Below, piece by piece: positions 47,014-56,680 of a stretch of 64,000 nucleotides of DNA. The notes beneath the pieces were generated by a model that did no database searches, had not been told where the DNA came from, and saw only the letters and a list, made by a program, of their open reading frames with translations. A program made the position numbers and the translations under genes. Every line of letters begins with the position of its first letter. Positions within the stretch are counted from its first letter, which is position 1. This DNA comes from Cellulophaga baltica. Lineage in GTDB: Bacteria; Bacteroidota; Bacteroidia; Flavobacteriales; Flavobacteriaceae. The stretch is taken from assembly GCF_018861125.1 (NCBI RefSeq), contig NZ_JAHKQN010000015.1, positions 62,001 to 126,000 on the forward strand, in the 5' to 3' direction.

Positions 47014-48083
47014 TGCAAGTTTCTTATAAAAATATTCACCCAGAATTTAGATTAAACGGTCTCAAATTTTCTAAAGAAGATTTGAGTGAGGTTGGTTATA
47101 GTTTAATTAAAGAGGGGGAAACTTTTGAAATTGCAATTGGTAACTTTCTGTTATCGTGGTCTAATGATTCTCCAGTTTTAGAAGTAAACACCTCTGGGTC
47201 AACAGGAGTGCCAAAGACAATTATTTTAGAAAAGCAATACATGGTAAATTCCGCTATTGCAACAGGTGAATTTTTCAATTTAAAACCTACAGATACGGCT
47301 TTACTATGTTTACCATGTAACTTTATTGCAGGTAAAATGATGCTAGTTAGAGCTATGATTTTGGGTTTGCAATTAGATTATGTGCCATCCAGTTCAGAGC
47401 CTTTAAAAGACGTGGTAAAGGCTTACGATTTTGGAGCAATGATTCCTTTGCAACTAGAAAACTCATTAGTCGAAATAAATCAAATTAAAAAATTAATCGT
47501 TGGTGGAGCTAAAATGTCTGACAATTTAATAAGTCAAATTCAAGGTTTAAAAACAATGGTTTACGAGACTTATGGGATGACAGAGACAATTACACATATA
47601 GCCATAAAAAAAGCAAACCATAAAACCTACAAAATTGAAAACTTTAGAGCTTTGCCAAATGTGCGTTTTTCTGTAGATGGCAGAGGTTGTTTAGTTATTG
47701 ATGCAGAAAATATTTCAGATGAAAAGGTAGTTACAAATGATTTGGTGAACTTATTATCTGATAAAGAGTTTGAATGGTTAGGTAGGTTTGATTCTGTTAT
47801 AAATTCTGGAGGTATAAAACTTTTTCCAGAAAAAATCGAGTCCAAACTTTCATCTCTAATTCACGAGAATTTTTTTGTTGCAGGAATTCCTGATGCTAAA
47901 TTAGGACAAAAATTAGTTTTATTAGTTGAAGGGAATATTGATGCAGTTAAAACTTTAGAATCAATAAAACTATTGAAGTCTCTTGGCAAATTTGAAATAC
48001 CTAAAGAGATTTTTACTTTAGACTCTTTTGTTTGGACGGATAACGGAAAAATTCAAAGGAGTAAAACTATAGCTAAGCTTTAA
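47013..48083 (+). CDS. menE: o-succinylbenzoate-CoA ligase
   Basis: A 356-aa AMP-forming acyl-CoA synthetase. The P-loop is VNTSGSTGVPKTIILEK, then LIVGGAKMSD, YETYGMTETITHIAIKK, and DKEFEWLGRFDSVINSGGIKLFPEKIE with the C-terminal FFVAGIPDAKLGQKLV. It is shorter than the ~450-490 aa enzymes of enterobacteria, a known trait of Bacteroidota MenE. It activates o-succinylbenzoate with CoA. It overlaps the CPBP gene by one base. Next, MenB and MenH would be needed; they are elsewhere. Confidence 0.93.
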   Translation: MQVSYKNIHPEFRLNGLKFSKEDLSEVGYSLIKEGETFEIAIGNFLLSWSNDSPVLEVNTSGSTGVPKTIILEKQYMVNSAIATGEFFNLKPTDTALLCLPCNFIAGKMMLVRAMILGLQLDYVPSSSEPLKDVVKAYDFGAMIPLQLENSLVEINQIKKLIVGGAKMSDNLISQIQGLKTMVYETYGMTETITHIAIKKANHKTYKIENFRALPNVRFSVDGRGCLVIDAENISDEKVVTNDLVNLLSDKEFEWLGRFDSVINSGGIKLFPEKIESKLSSLIHENFFVAGIPDAKLGQKLVLLVEGNIDAVKTLESIKLLKSLGKFEIPKEIFTLDSFVWTDNGKIQRSKTIAKL

Positions 48084-48137
48084 TTTTACTTAGCATTAAA
48101 TATATTTTGTATTTTCAGGTTTAAAAACCAACCTATT

Positions 48138-49484
48138 ATGAGAATACCTATTCTTTCTTTTTGTTTATTGTTTTGCATTTATAATTTTGGACAACAAATT
48201 CTTCCTGAAAATGAAAGAGCAGTTGTAGTTGACGAAATTCTTGAAGAACGCTTTAATGTGTTACTTCCTGAACTTATGGATGCCGCCGGGTTAGATATGT
48301 GGTTAGTTATTTCTAGAGAGTATAATGAAGACCCTGTAATTAAAACTATGTTACCTGCAACTTGGTTAAATGCTCGTAGAAGAACAATTCTTTTATTTTA
48401 TAGAAATAAGAATAATAATACTATTGATAAATTAGCTGTTGCACGTTATAATGTTGGTGAAAGTATAGTTTCTGCTTGGGATAAAGAGAAGGAACCAGAC
48501 CAATGGAAAAGATTAATAGAGTTAATTGAAGAAAGAGACCCGAATAAAATTGGGCTTAACTTTTCAAAAGATCATAATATAGCGGATGGTTTAGATAAGA
48601 CGGATTATGATGAGTTTATGAGCTATCTGCCTAAAAAAATGCATTCTAAAGTTGTTTCAGCGGAACAGTTGGCTGTAAGGTGGATAGAAACACGTACGCC
48701 TCGTGAAATGATTATTTACAATCAATTAGTAGATATTACACATGATATTATTTCAGAAGCATTCTCAGAAAAAATAATTACACCAGGTGTAACTACAACG
48801 ACAGAAATAGAGTGGTGGTTACGCCAAAAAGTAACAGATTTAGGTTTGAAAACTTGGTTTCATCCAACGGTAGATGTACAACGTAGTAGTGAAGAGTTGG
48901 TTGATCATTTATATTCTTTTTCTGGAAGGCCAGATGATTTAACTATTTTACCAGGAGATTTGTTGCATTGTGATTTTGGTATTACTTATTTAAGACTGAA
49001 TACTGATTGTCAAGAATTGGCTTATGTTTTAAAGCCAGAAGAAAAATCTGCCCCTAATTTTTTAATAGATGGTTTAAAAGAAGGAAATAGAGTTCAAGAC
49101 TTTTTAACTAAAAATATGATTGAAGGTCAAACTGGAAATGAGATTTTATCAAAATCTTTAAAAGAAGCAAGAGATTCAGGTTTGCGACCTGCAATTTATA
49201 CGCATCCTTTGGGTAATTATGGCCATTCTGCTGGCACAACTATTGGGATGTGGGATTCTCAAGGAGGTGTTATGAAAGATGATGGTGAGAATTATCCTCT
49301 AAATAAAAACACCGTTTACGCTATAGAATTAAATACAACCATCACAATTCCTGAATGGAATAGGGATATTCGTATTATGCTTGAAGAAGCTGGTTTCTAC
49401 GGTGAAAACGGATTTAGATATGTTAATGGTCGTCAAACCGAATTATTGCTAATCCCAAGGGTTAAAAAGCATTTAGGCAATTAA
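48138..49484 (+). CDS. Secreted M24-family metallopeptidase (Xaa-Pro aminopeptidase-like)
   Basis: 448 aa with a signal peptide (PILSFCLLFCIYNFGQ). The N-terminal creatinase-like domain (LMDAAGLDMWLVISREYNEDP) precedes the pita-bread domain with metal ligands in LLHCDFGITYLRLNTDCQ, THPLGNYGHSAGTTIGMWD and VYAIELNTTI, plus a final IMLEEAGFYGENG. It should cleave N-terminal residues next to proline in the periplasm, but metal ligand details differ slightly from cytosolic PepP. It converges on, and overlaps by 4 bases, the carboxylase gene on the other strand. Confidence 0.9.
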   Translation: MRIPILSFCLLFCIYNFGQQILPENERAVVVDEILEERFNVLLPELMDAAGLDMWLVISREYNEDPVIKTMLPATWLNARRRTILLFYRNKNNNTIDKLAVARYNVGESIVSAWDKEKEPDQWKRLIELIEERDPNKIGLNFSKDHNIADGLDKTDYDEFMSYLPKKMHSKVVSAEQLAVRWIETRTPREMIIYNQLVDITHDIISEAFSEKIITPGVTTTTEIEWWLRQKVTDLGLKTWFHPTVDVQRSSEELVDHLYSFSGRPDDLTILPGDLLHCDFGITYLRLNTDCQELAYVLKPEEKSAPNFLIDGLKEGNRVQDFLTKNMIEGQTGNEILSKSLKEARDSGLRPAIYTHPLGNYGHSAGTTIGMWDSQGGVMKDDGENYPLNKNTVYAIELNTTITIPEWNRDIRIMLEEAGFYGENGFRYVNGRQTELLLIPRVKKHLGN

Positions 49485-51109
49485 ACTTGAATAACTCCTA
49501 AATTAAAACGAGTTTCTATAGGTGCATGGTTTGCAGCATCAATTCCTGTTGAAATCCATTTTCGGGTATCTAAAGGGTCTATTATTGCATCTGTCCATAA
49601 ACGAGAAGCAGCATAATATGGAGACACTTGATTGTCATATCTGTTTTTAATTTTATCATATAATTCAGCTTCTTTTTCAGGGGTAATTTCTTCACCTTTC
49701 TTTTTTAATGAAGCTTTTTCAATTTGGAGTAAAACTTTAGCGGCTGAATTACCACTCATTACAGCAAGTTCTGCACTTGGCCAAGCAACAATAAGTCTTG
49801 GGTCATAAGCTTTACCACACATTGCGTAATTCCCTGCTCCGTAGCTGTTGCCAATAATAATGGTAAATTTTGGTACAACAGAATTACTAACGGCATTTAC
49901 CATTTTAGCACCGTCTTTAATAATGCCACCGTGTTCACTTTTGCTACCCACCATAAAACCAGTAACATCTTGTAAAAATACCAGTGGAATTTTCTTTTGG
50001 TTGCAATTTGCTATAAAACGAGTAGCTTTATCGGCACTATCAGAATAAATTACACCACCAAATTGCATTTCACCTTTGGTTGTTTTAACAACTTTCCGGT
50101 GGTTTGCAACAATACCTACAGCCCAACCATCAATACGAGCATAGCCTGTTAAAATTGTTTTTCCGTAACCTTCTTTATATTGTTCAAAATCTGAATTATC
50201 AACCAAACGCTTGATAATTTCAAGCATATCATACTGGTCAGTTCTTGATTTTGGTAATATTCCGTAAATGTCTTTAGGGTCTTTTTTTGGTTTTTTTGGA
50301 GTAACTCGGTTGTAACCAGCCTTTTCAAAATCTCCAATTTTACTCATTATATTTTTAATAGTATCAAGAGCATCAGCATCATCTTTAGACTTATAATCCG
50401 TTACACCACTAATTTCGCAATGCGTTGTAGCACCACCCAATGTCTCATTATCAATACTTTCTCCAATTGCAGCTTTTACCAAGTAACTACCTGCTAGAAA
50501 TATACTAGCTGTTTTATCTACAATTAATGCTTCGTCACTCATAATTGGTAAATATGCGCCACCAGCAACACAACTGCCCATTACAGCAGAAATTTGAGTA
50601 ATACCCATGCTACTCATTTTTGCATTGTTTCTAAAAATGCGTCCAAAATGTTCTTTGTCTGGGAAAATTTCATCTTGTAAAGGCAAGTAAACACCAGCGC
50701 TATCTACTAAATATATAATAGGAATTTTGTTCTCTATAGCGATTTCTTGTGCTCTTAAATTCTTTTTTGCGGTAATCGGGAACCAAGCACCAGCTTTTAC
50801 AGTAGCATCATTAGCAACAACAATACATTGTTTGCCTTTTATATAGCCAATTTTTACAATTACACCGCCAGATGGACATCCACCATGTTCTTCATACATT
50901 CCATCACCAACAAATGCTCCAATTTCAACTGTATTTGCCTTATCATCTAATAAGAAGTCAATACGCTCGTGGGCAGTCATCTTGCCTTGAGCATGTTGTT
51001 TTTCTATTCTACTTTTTCCGCCGCCTAGCTTTACTTTTGCTAATCTTTTTTTCAATTCAGAAAGAAGTAATTTATTATGATCTTCGTTTTTATTGAAGTT
51101 GATATCCAT
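49481..51109 (-). CDS. Acyl-CoA carboxylase beta subunit (methylcrotonyl/propionyl-CoA type)
   Basis: A 542-aa carboxyltransferase. The N-terminal KLGGGKSRIEKQHAQGKMTAHERIDFLLD is followed by crotonase-fold halves with oxyanion Gly pairs (AGVYLPLQDEIFPD, GSCVAGGAYLPIMSDE; FLQDVTGFMVG, IGNSYGAGNYAMCGKAYDPR). The sequence is closest in style to methylcrotonyl-CoA carboxylase beta (leucine degradation), but propionyl- or geranyl-CoA cannot be excluded. The biotin-carrying alpha subunit is not adjacent. It transfers CO2 from biotin to the acyl-CoA. Confidence 0.92.
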   Translation of the reverse strand: MDINFNKNEDHNKLLLSELKKRLAKVKLGGGKSRIEKQHAQGKMTAHERIDFLLDDKANTVEIGAFVGDGMYEEHGGCPSGGVIVKIGYIKGKQCIVVANDATVKAGAWFPITAKKNLRAQEIAIENKIPIIYLVDSAGVYLPLQDEIFPDKEHFGRIFRNNAKMSSMGITQISAVMGSCVAGGAYLPIMSDEALIVDKTASIFLAGSYLVKAAIGESIDNETLGGATTHCEISGVTDYKSKDDADALDTIKNIMSKIGDFEKAGYNRVTPKKPKKDPKDIYGILPKSRTDQYDMLEIIKRLVDNSDFEQYKEGYGKTILTGYARIDGWAVGIVANHRKVVKTTKGEMQFGGVIYSDSADKATRFIANCNQKKIPLVFLQDVTGFMVGSKSEHGGIIKDGAKMVNAVSNSVVPKFTIIIGNSYGAGNYAMCGKAYDPRLIVAWPSAELAVMSGNSAAKVLLQIEKASLKKKGEEITPEKEAELYDKIKNRYDNQVSPYYAASRLWTDAIIDPLDTRKWISTGIDAANHAPIETRFNLGVIQV

Positions 51110-51192
51110 TGGTAATTTAATTTCTTTATAGGGGGTATAAAGATAAAGATAAGGACTAATATTTGTTAACTTTGAAAAACTAATTTAAGATA

Positions 51193-52176
51193 ATGAAACA
51201 AAATATTCGTTGGGGTGTAATTGGGTTGGGTAATATTGCGCATAAGTTTGTGAAAGATTTACAATTGGTGGAAGGTGCTAATTTAACCGCTGTAGCATCT
51301 AGAAGTATTGAAAAGGCAAAAGAATTTGCTTCAATATATAATGCGAAAAAGGCTTATGGTGGTTATCAAGAACTTTATGAAAGTGAAGAAGTTGATGTAA
51401 TTTATATAGCAACACCACATTCTTTTCATGCAAATATTGCTATTGAAGCAATGAAAAATGGAAAACATATTTTATGTGAAAAACCATTGGGTGTAAATTC
51501 AATTGAAGTGCATAAAATGATTGCCACAGCTCAAAAACATAAGGTGTTTTTAATGGAAGCATTGTGGACACGTTTTAATCCGTCAATAGTTAAAATTAAA
51601 GAACTAATTGCACAAAATGTTATTGGCGATATTAAATATATTCATGCTGATTTTGCGTTCCAAGCTTTAGATAGATCAGAAGATGGCAGATTGTTAAATC
51701 CAAATTTAGCCGGAGGCTCTCTTTTAGATATAGGTATTTATCCCATATTTTTATCTTATTTATTATTAGGTAAACCTAATGAAATACAGGCATTTTCTAA
51801 AATGTATAAAACAGGGATAGAAGTGCAAACATCAATGATTTTTGATTTTGAAAGTGCTCAAGCCACATTATATAGTGGTTTAAACTCGAAATCAGATATG
51901 AAAGCTACTATTTCAGGTACAAAAGGCAGTATATTTATACAACCACGGTGGCATGAAACTCAAGGGTTTTCTGTTGAAATTGATAGTGAGCTTATGGAGT
52001 ATGATTTATCAACAACAGGAATGGGCTTTTATTACGAAATACTTGAAGTTCAAAACTGTATAAGCAGAAATAAGATTGAAAGTGAATTATGGAGCCATCA
52101 AAACAGTAAAGATTTAATAGGTTTAATTGACTCAGTACGAGCTAAAACAGGGGTTGTATTTCCTTTTGAGAACTAA
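51193..52176 (+). CDS. Gfo/Idh/MocA family oxidoreductase
   Basis: 327 aa. N-terminal NAD(P)-binding Rossmann fold (WGVIGLGNIAHKFVKDL), VIYIATPHSFHANIAIEAMKNGKHILCEKPLGVN (the conserved EKP with catalytic Lys), then the C-terminal alpha/beta domain (GGSLLDIGIYPIFLSYLLLGKP, substrate His replaced context). It oxidises a sugar or trans-dihydrodiol-like substrate; exact substrate unknown. A TAACTTTG box lies at 51167-51174, 18 bases before the ATG. Confidence 0.92.
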   Translation: MKQNIRWGVIGLGNIAHKFVKDLQLVEGANLTAVASRSIEKAKEFASIYNAKKAYGGYQELYESEEVDVIYIATPHSFHANIAIEAMKNGKHILCEKPLGVNSIEVHKMIATAQKHKVFLMEALWTRFNPSIVKIKELIAQNVIGDIKYIHADFAFQALDRSEDGRLLNPNLAGGSLLDIGIYPIFLSYLLLGKPNEIQAFSKMYKTGIEVQTSMIFDFESAQATLYSGLNSKSDMKATISGTKGSIFIQPRWHETQGFSVEIDSELMEYDLSTTGMGFYYEILEVQNCISRNKIESELWSHQNSKDLIGLIDSVRAKTGVVFPFEN

Positions 52177-52256
52177 TTTTTAGTTTTTTCTATCTTGAAA
52201 ATTACTTTAAAATAACGATATTTGATGCTACCAACTAACAAAATGTAAATGATATT

Positions 52257-52439
52257 ATGGGAATGAATAAAAATACTGTGCTTTCATGGGCAACTTTTAT
52301 AATGATTTTTGTAGGTCTATCTTTAATCGCTCTTGGGGCTTTTCGCTATAATGAAGTAGCAGGATATGGTTTTGCGGCAGTCGGCATAGGTTTCTTAGCA
52401 ATAGCATGGGTTTTTAATGCGCTTAAGGGAAGGGTTTAA
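52257..52439 (+). CDS. Small membrane protein, CAL67264-family-like
   Basis: 60 aa with two predicted helices (VLSWATFIMIFVGLSLIALGAF and GYGFAAVGIGFLAIAWVF) joined by RYNEVA. It resembles the small CAL67264 family of flavobacterial membrane proteins, whose function is unknown. Start may also be the Met two codons later (52263). It lies between the oxidoreductase and ettA, 73 bases before the latter. Confidence 0.85.
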   Translation: MGMNKNTVLSWATFIMIFVGLSLIALGAFRYNEVAGYGFAAVGIGFLAIAWVFNALKGRV

Positions 52440-52512
52440 TTTTTTAAACGCAACTTAAATATTACCACTATTAATTAGTTTTTTTTATTTCATCTAAAAA
52501 CATTTTATAATT

Positions 52513-54204
52513 ATGTCTGACGATAAGAAAGTAATTTTCTCAATGTCTGGGGTTACTAAAACCTTTAAAACAGCGAATACTCCTGTTCTTAAAAATATAT
52601 ACTTAAGCTTCTTCTATGGCGCTAAAATTGGTATTTTAGGTCTGAATGGTTCGGGTAAATCAACACTTTTAAAAATTATAGCAGGAGTTGATAAAAACTT
52701 CCAAGGAGATGTTGTTTTCTCGCCAGGTTATAATGTTGGTTATCTAGAACAAGAGCCAAAATTAGACGAAGAAAAAACAGTTTTAGAAGTAGTAAAAGAA
52801 GGTGTTGCAGAAACGGTAGCTATTCTTGATGAATACAACAAAATCAACGATATGTTTGGTTTAGAAGAGGTGTATTCTGATGCTGATAAAATGGACAAGC
52901 TTATGGCTCGCCAAGCAGAATTACAAGATCAAATTGACGCTTCTAATGCTTGGGAGTTAGATACGAAGTTAGAAATAGCAATGGATGCTTTACGTACACC
53001 AGATTCTGATAAAAAAATTGGGGTACTTTCTGGTGGTGAACGCAGACGTGTTGCTTTATGTCGTTTATTATTACAAGAACCTGAAATTTTACTTTTAGAT
53101 GAGCCAACCAACCATTTAGATGCAGAATCTGTACATTGGTTAGAACATCATTTAGCAGCTTATAAAGGAACTGTAATAGCAGTAACGCACGATAGATATT
53201 TTTTAGATAATGTTGCTGGTTGGATTTTAGAATTAGATAGAGGAGAAGGTATTCCTTGGAAAGGAAACTACTCAAGCTGGTTAGATCAAAAATCTAAGCG
53301 TATGGCAGATGAAAGTAAAACAGCATCAAAACGCCAAAAAACATTAGAACGAGAGTTAGAATGGGTACGTCAGGGAGCAAAGGGTCGTCAAACAAAGCAA
53401 AAAGCTCGTTTGAAGAATTATGATAAATTAATGAGTCAAGATCAAAAACAACTTGATGAGAATTTAGAAATATACATACCTAACGGTCCACGTTTAGGTA
53501 CAAATGTTATTGAAGCTAAAGGTGTAAGTAAAGCTTTTGGTGATAAATTGCTGTACGAAGATTTGAATTTTAATTTACCCCAAGCTGGTATTGTAGGTGT
53601 TATTGGCCCGAATGGTGCTGGTAAAACAACAATATTTAGAATGGTAATGGGTGAAGAAACACCTGATAAAGGAGAATTTGTAGTAGGTGAGACTGCGAAA
53701 ATAGCTTACGTAGATCAAGCGCATTCAAATATAGATCCTGAAAAAACAATTTGGCAAAACTTTAGTGATGAGCAAGAACTAGTAATGATGGGTGGCCGTC
53801 AAGTAAATTCTAGAGCTTATTTAAGTAGGTTTAACTTTTCGGGTAGTGAGCAGAATAAAAAAGTAAATATGCTTTCTGGTGGTGAACGTAACCGTTTGCA
53901 TTTAGCTATGACTTTGAAAGAAGAAGGAAACGTATTACTTTTAGATGAGCCAACCAATGATCTTGATGTAAATACTTTACGAGCTTTAGAAGAGGGTTTA
54001 GAAAATTTTGCTGGTTGTGCAGTAGTTATTTCTCACGACCGTTGGTTCTTAGATCGTATTTGTACACACATATTAGCTTTTGAAGGAGATTCTCAAGTAT
54101 ATTTCTTTGAAGGATCATTCTCAGATTATGAAGAAAATAAGAAAAAGCGTTTGGGTGGTGATTTAATGCCAAAACGTATTAAGTATAAGAAGTTGATTCG
54201 ATAA
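52513..54204 (+). CDS. ettA: Energy-dependent translational throttle protein EttA (ABC-F)
   Basis: A 563-aa ABC-F ATPase with two complete sites: GLNGSGKSTLL / LSGGERRRVALCRLL / [15 protein letters not shown], and GPNGAGKTTIF / LSGGERNRLHLAMTL / [15 protein letters not shown]. The linker (RELEWVRQGAKGRQTKQKARLKNYDKL) is the P-site tRNA interaction motif of EttA, and the arm insertion lies in the first domain. It gates entry of ribosomes into elongation according to ATP/ADP. It contrasts with the degenerate ABC-F at 8451. A strong terminator follows. Confidence 0.95.
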   Translation: MSDDKKVIFSMSGVTKTFKTANTPVLKNIYLSFFYGAKIGILGLNGSGKSTLLKIIAGVDKNFQGDVVFSPGYNVGYLEQEPKLDEEKTVLEVVKEGVAETVAILDEYNKINDMFGLEEVYSDADKMDKLMARQAELQDQIDASNAWELDTKLEIAMDALRTPDSDKKIGVLSGGERRRVALCRLLLQEPEILLLDEPTNHLDAESVHWLEHHLAAYKGTVIAVTHDRYFLDNVAGWILELDRGEGIPWKGNYSSWLDQKSKRMADESKTASKRQKTLERELEWVRQGAKGRQTKQKARLKNYDKLMSQDQKQLDENLEIYIPNGPRLGTNVIEAKGVSKAFGDKLLYEDLNFNLPQAGIVGVIGPNGAGKTTIFRMVMGEETPDKGEFVVGETAKIAYVDQAHSNIDPEKTIWQNFSDEQELVMMGGRQVNSRAYLSRFNFSGSEQNKKVNMLSGGERNRLHLAMTLKEEGNVLLLDEPTNDLDVNTLRALEEGLENFAGCAVVISHDRWFLDRICTHILAFEGDSQVYFFEGSFSDYEENKKKRLGGDLMPKRIKYKKLIR

Positions 54205-54230
54205 CTAAAATTAATCGACCGTTTAAAACT

Positions 54231-54265
54231 AAAAAGCTCCTAAGAAATTTCTTAGGAGCTTTTTT
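54231..54265. terminator. Bidirectional terminator after ettA
   Basis: A perfect 17-bp palindrome: AAAAAGCTCCTAAGAAA (54231-54247) and its complement (54248-54264). It serves ettA and the converging MBL gene. Confidence 0.92.
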
Positions 54266-54281
54266 ATATAGTATGTTTTGT

Positions 54282-55082
54282 TTAGTATTCCTCATTCGGG
54301 TACCAATCTAATTGAATAACTTCAATTTCTGGGTCACCTTCATTTACTAATTTTTTAAATTTAGCTACATCACTTACATCAGGTTTTCCTCTGTAGTGGT
54401 ATGGGTATACTTTTTTGGGTTTAAATTCAATTACAGCACTAGCTGCATTTTCTTCAGTCATTGTATAAGGTAAGTTCATACAAATAAAAGCGATATCAAT
54501 ATTTTTTAAAGCACGCATTTCTGGTATGTCTTCGGTATCACCTGAGATGTAAACTCTTTGTTCATCTTTTTCTAGAATATATCCATTACCACGGCCTTTT
54601 GTATGAAATTTTAATGCTTCTTCACGCAAATTGTACATTGGCTTAGCTGTAATAGTTAAACCATGAATAACTTTTATATCGTCATTGTTTAAAATAGACA
54701 ATTTAGAGGCATAAGATTCTGGTAATTTTTCAGCAACCGCTTGCGGAACAATAAATGTAGCGTTAGAAGTATCTAAACTATCAAGTGTTTCTACATTTAA
54801 ATGATCACCATGAATATCAGTAATCAAAATTAAATCTGGTTTTTTTTGAGCTTTGTAAGCCTCAGCACCACCAACAGGGTCTAAATAAATTGTAGTTTCT
54901 CCCCATTGAAACACAGCAGAAGCATGTTCAATTGGTGTAATTTGAAATTCAGCCTCTTCTTCCGGCATTTCTTCAGCAGTTTTAACCACTTCTTCTTTCA
55001 TTGTTTCAGCTTTCTTTTTTTTGCCTTCTTTACATCCTATTAATAAGACGCCAAAAGCAATAAATGGTATTAGCTTTTTCAT
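54282..55082 (-). CDS. MBL-fold metallo-hydrolase lipoprotein
   Basis: 266 aa with lipobox LLIGC (Cys17) and a charged Lys/Glu linker (~18-45). The MBL domain has FQITPIEHASAVFQWGETTIYLDPVGG, ITDIHGDHLN (Asp at the place of the first His of HxHxDH), YISGDTEDIPEM and VYPYHYRGKP. The Asp-for-His exchange is common in this UPF0173-like periplasmic group, so activity may be kept. Substrate unknown. It lies 10 bases downstream of a GNAT gene on the same strand. Confidence 0.88.
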   Translation of the reverse strand: MKKLIPFIAFGVLLIGCKEGKKKKAETMKEEVVKTAEEMPEEEAEFQITPIEHASAVFQWGETTIYLDPVGGAEAYKAQKKPDLILITDIHGDHLNVETLDSLDTSNATFIVPQAVAEKLPESYASKLSILNNDDIKVIHGLTITAKPMYNLREEALKFHTKGRGNGYILEKDEQRVYISGDTEDIPEMRALKNIDIAFICMNLPYTMTEENAASAVIEFKPKKVYPYHYRGKPDVSDVAKFKKLVNEGDPEIEVIQLDWYPNEEY

Positions 55083-55092
55083 AATAAATAAT

Positions 55093-55560
55093 TTATATAT
55101 TTAATTTTAGTTCCATTTTAATATCACTTCTTATATAAGGTAAATCTTTTTCAAGTTCAACTTCAATAAAACCGTATTTCTTGTAAAGGTATAATGCATG
55201 CGTTAATTTGGTGCTTGAATAGAGTATTATTTTATCCCATTTGCTTTTTTGAGCATATGTAATAGAAAACTGTATTAATTGCTGTCCAATATTTTTGCCT
55301 TGATAGTTTTCATCAACTGCCATTTTTCCTAATTCATAGGTAAAATCATTAATTTTTAAAAATGAAAAACAGCCAACGATAATATTATTATATTTAGCTA
55401 AAAAAATTACACCTCCTTTTTTTATAATGCTCTCTTCGTAATTTTCTAAAATCTCAACGTCCTTATTTTCAACATGAAAATACTTTTTTATCCAAGCAAT
55501 ATTTAAATCTTTAAAATTACTGGCATATTTATTTTCAAACGGAATAATATGTAGTGACAT
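55093..55560 (-). CDS. GNAT family N-acetyltransferase
   Basis: 155 aa. AWIKKYFHVENKDVEILENYEES, then YELGKMAVDENYQGKNIGQQLIQFSITYAQ contains the acetyl-CoA loop (Q-x-x-G-x-G-Q-like: YQGKNIGQQL). ALYLYKKYGFIEVEL closes the fold. Acceptor unknown. It is co-directional with the MBL lipoprotein gene (10 bases), which it precedes. Confidence 0.9.
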   Translation of the reverse strand: MSLHIIPFENKYASNFKDLNIAWIKKYFHVENKDVEILENYEESIIKKGGVIFLAKYNNIIVGCFSFLKINDFTYELGKMAVDENYQGKNIGQQLIQFSITYAQKSKWDKIILYSSTKLTHALYLYKKYGFIEVELEKDLPYIRSDIKMELKLNI

Positions 55561-55715
55561 TATATTTTTATCATTTTATCGATAAAGTTAATAAATTGAT
55601 GAACTTTTTTTAGTCAAAAAATCTAAAAATTGAAATTTATCGTATATATTTCCGATACAAACAAACAGCTTCATTTTTGGAGCATAACTAAAATAAAATT
55701 TTAATTTTTAAAATT

Positions 55716-56603
55716 ATGGCAGAAACTAAAAGCAATAATGGACTAAAAGTGATTGCTGGTCTTTTACTTTTATTATTAGTAGGTTTAGTGTTTTACACAG
55801 TAAGCTTGTACAAAGACAAACAAGATAATACAGCAAAACTAACAAATGAAAAAGATGCGGTAGTACAAGATTTAACAAGCTTAAGATCAGAATATGATAA
55901 GGCAATTTTAGAAAGCAACGCTACTAACGAAGAGTTGGTAACAGCTAGAGATAATATTGCAAAATATATTGACTCTGTAAAAACAATGAAGTTAGATATT
56001 TCTGCTTTAGGAAAGTATAGAAGACAAGTTACTGTACTTACAAGAGACAGAGATCGTTTAATTAGAAAGGTTGATTCGTTAACTCGTTCTAATGCTATGA
56101 TAGCAATGGAAAGAGATAGTACATATGTTGAATTAGAGAAACAAACTGTTTTTAATGATTCATTAGTAGTGCAAAATACACAATTAGCTGATGTAGTAGA
56201 AAGAGGTTCTGCTTTAAATATTTCTAAATTAGCTGTTGATGCAGTTAAAGAACGTAATAGCGGTAAATTAGTTTCTACTTCAAGAGCAGGAGCAACAGAT
56301 AAATTTAAAGTTTGTTTTACATTAACAAACAATAGTATTGCTCAAGCAGGTGATAAAGAATTTTATATTGAGGTTTTAGATCCTCAAGGTAATGTTTTAG
56401 GTGAAAGCTACTCAAGAACTGCTGAATCAGGAGCTTCAGTAACATACAGTAAAGCTACAGCTTTCTATTATGAGAATGCAGCATTAGATGTATGTGATTA
56501 TATTAACAAGCCTTCTGGTGATTTCCAAAAAGGTAATTACATGGTAAATGTTTATGATAACAAACTTAAATTACTAGGTACTAGTAAATTTACTTTAAAA
56601 TAA
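55716..56603 (+). CDS. Membrane-anchored coiled-coil protein of unknown function
   Basis: 295 aa: N-terminal membrane helix (VIAGLLLLLLVGLVFYTVSLY), a long coiled coil (~35-155; LRSEYDKAILESNATNEEL, LTRDRDRLIRKVDSLT), and a C-terminal Ig-like or beta-sandwich domain (KFKVCFTLTNNSIAQAGDKEFYIEVLDPQG, VTYSKATAFYYENAALDVCDYI) containing two Cys that could bond. It is well known as a conserved flavobacterial protein without assigned role; a periplasmic envelope function is inferred. A terminator follows. Confidence 0.8.
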   Translation: MAETKSNNGLKVIAGLLLLLLVGLVFYTVSLYKDKQDNTAKLTNEKDAVVQDLTSLRSEYDKAILESNATNEELVTARDNIAKYIDSVKTMKLDISALGKYRRQVTVLTRDRDRLIRKVDSLTRSNAMIAMERDSTYVELEKQTVFNDSLVVQNTQLADVVERGSALNISKLAVDAVKERNSGKLVSTSRAGATDKFKVCFTLTNNSIAQAGDKEFYIEVLDPQGNVLGESYSRTAESGASVTYSKATAFYYENAALDVCDYINKPSGDFQKGNYMVNVYDNKLKLLGTSKFTLK

Positions 56604-56620
56604 GAACACTATCCATTAGC

Positions 56621-56661
56621 AAAAAAGGGGTAATCTTTAATTAGATTACCCCTTTATTTTT
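56621..56661. terminator. Terminator between the coiled-coil gene and fumC
   Basis: Stem AAAGGGGTAATCT (56624-56636) with AGATTACCCCTTT (56643-56655) and a 6-nt loop. The T tract (TTTATTTTT) is slightly broken. It may serve both converging genes. Confidence 0.88.
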
Positions 56662-56680
56662 GTATTAAATTATGTTCGGT

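Noticed and set aside
54282-55082. MBL lipoprotein as catalytically dead because ITDIHGDH has Asp for the first His
   Set aside because: This exchange is, as far as I recall, frequent in this group and may still bind metal, so I did not count it among the inactive homologues.
55793-56332. 179-codon minus-strand open frame
   Set aside because: Antisense to the coiled-coil gene; its Leu/Ser-rich sequence is what the complement of that coil gives.
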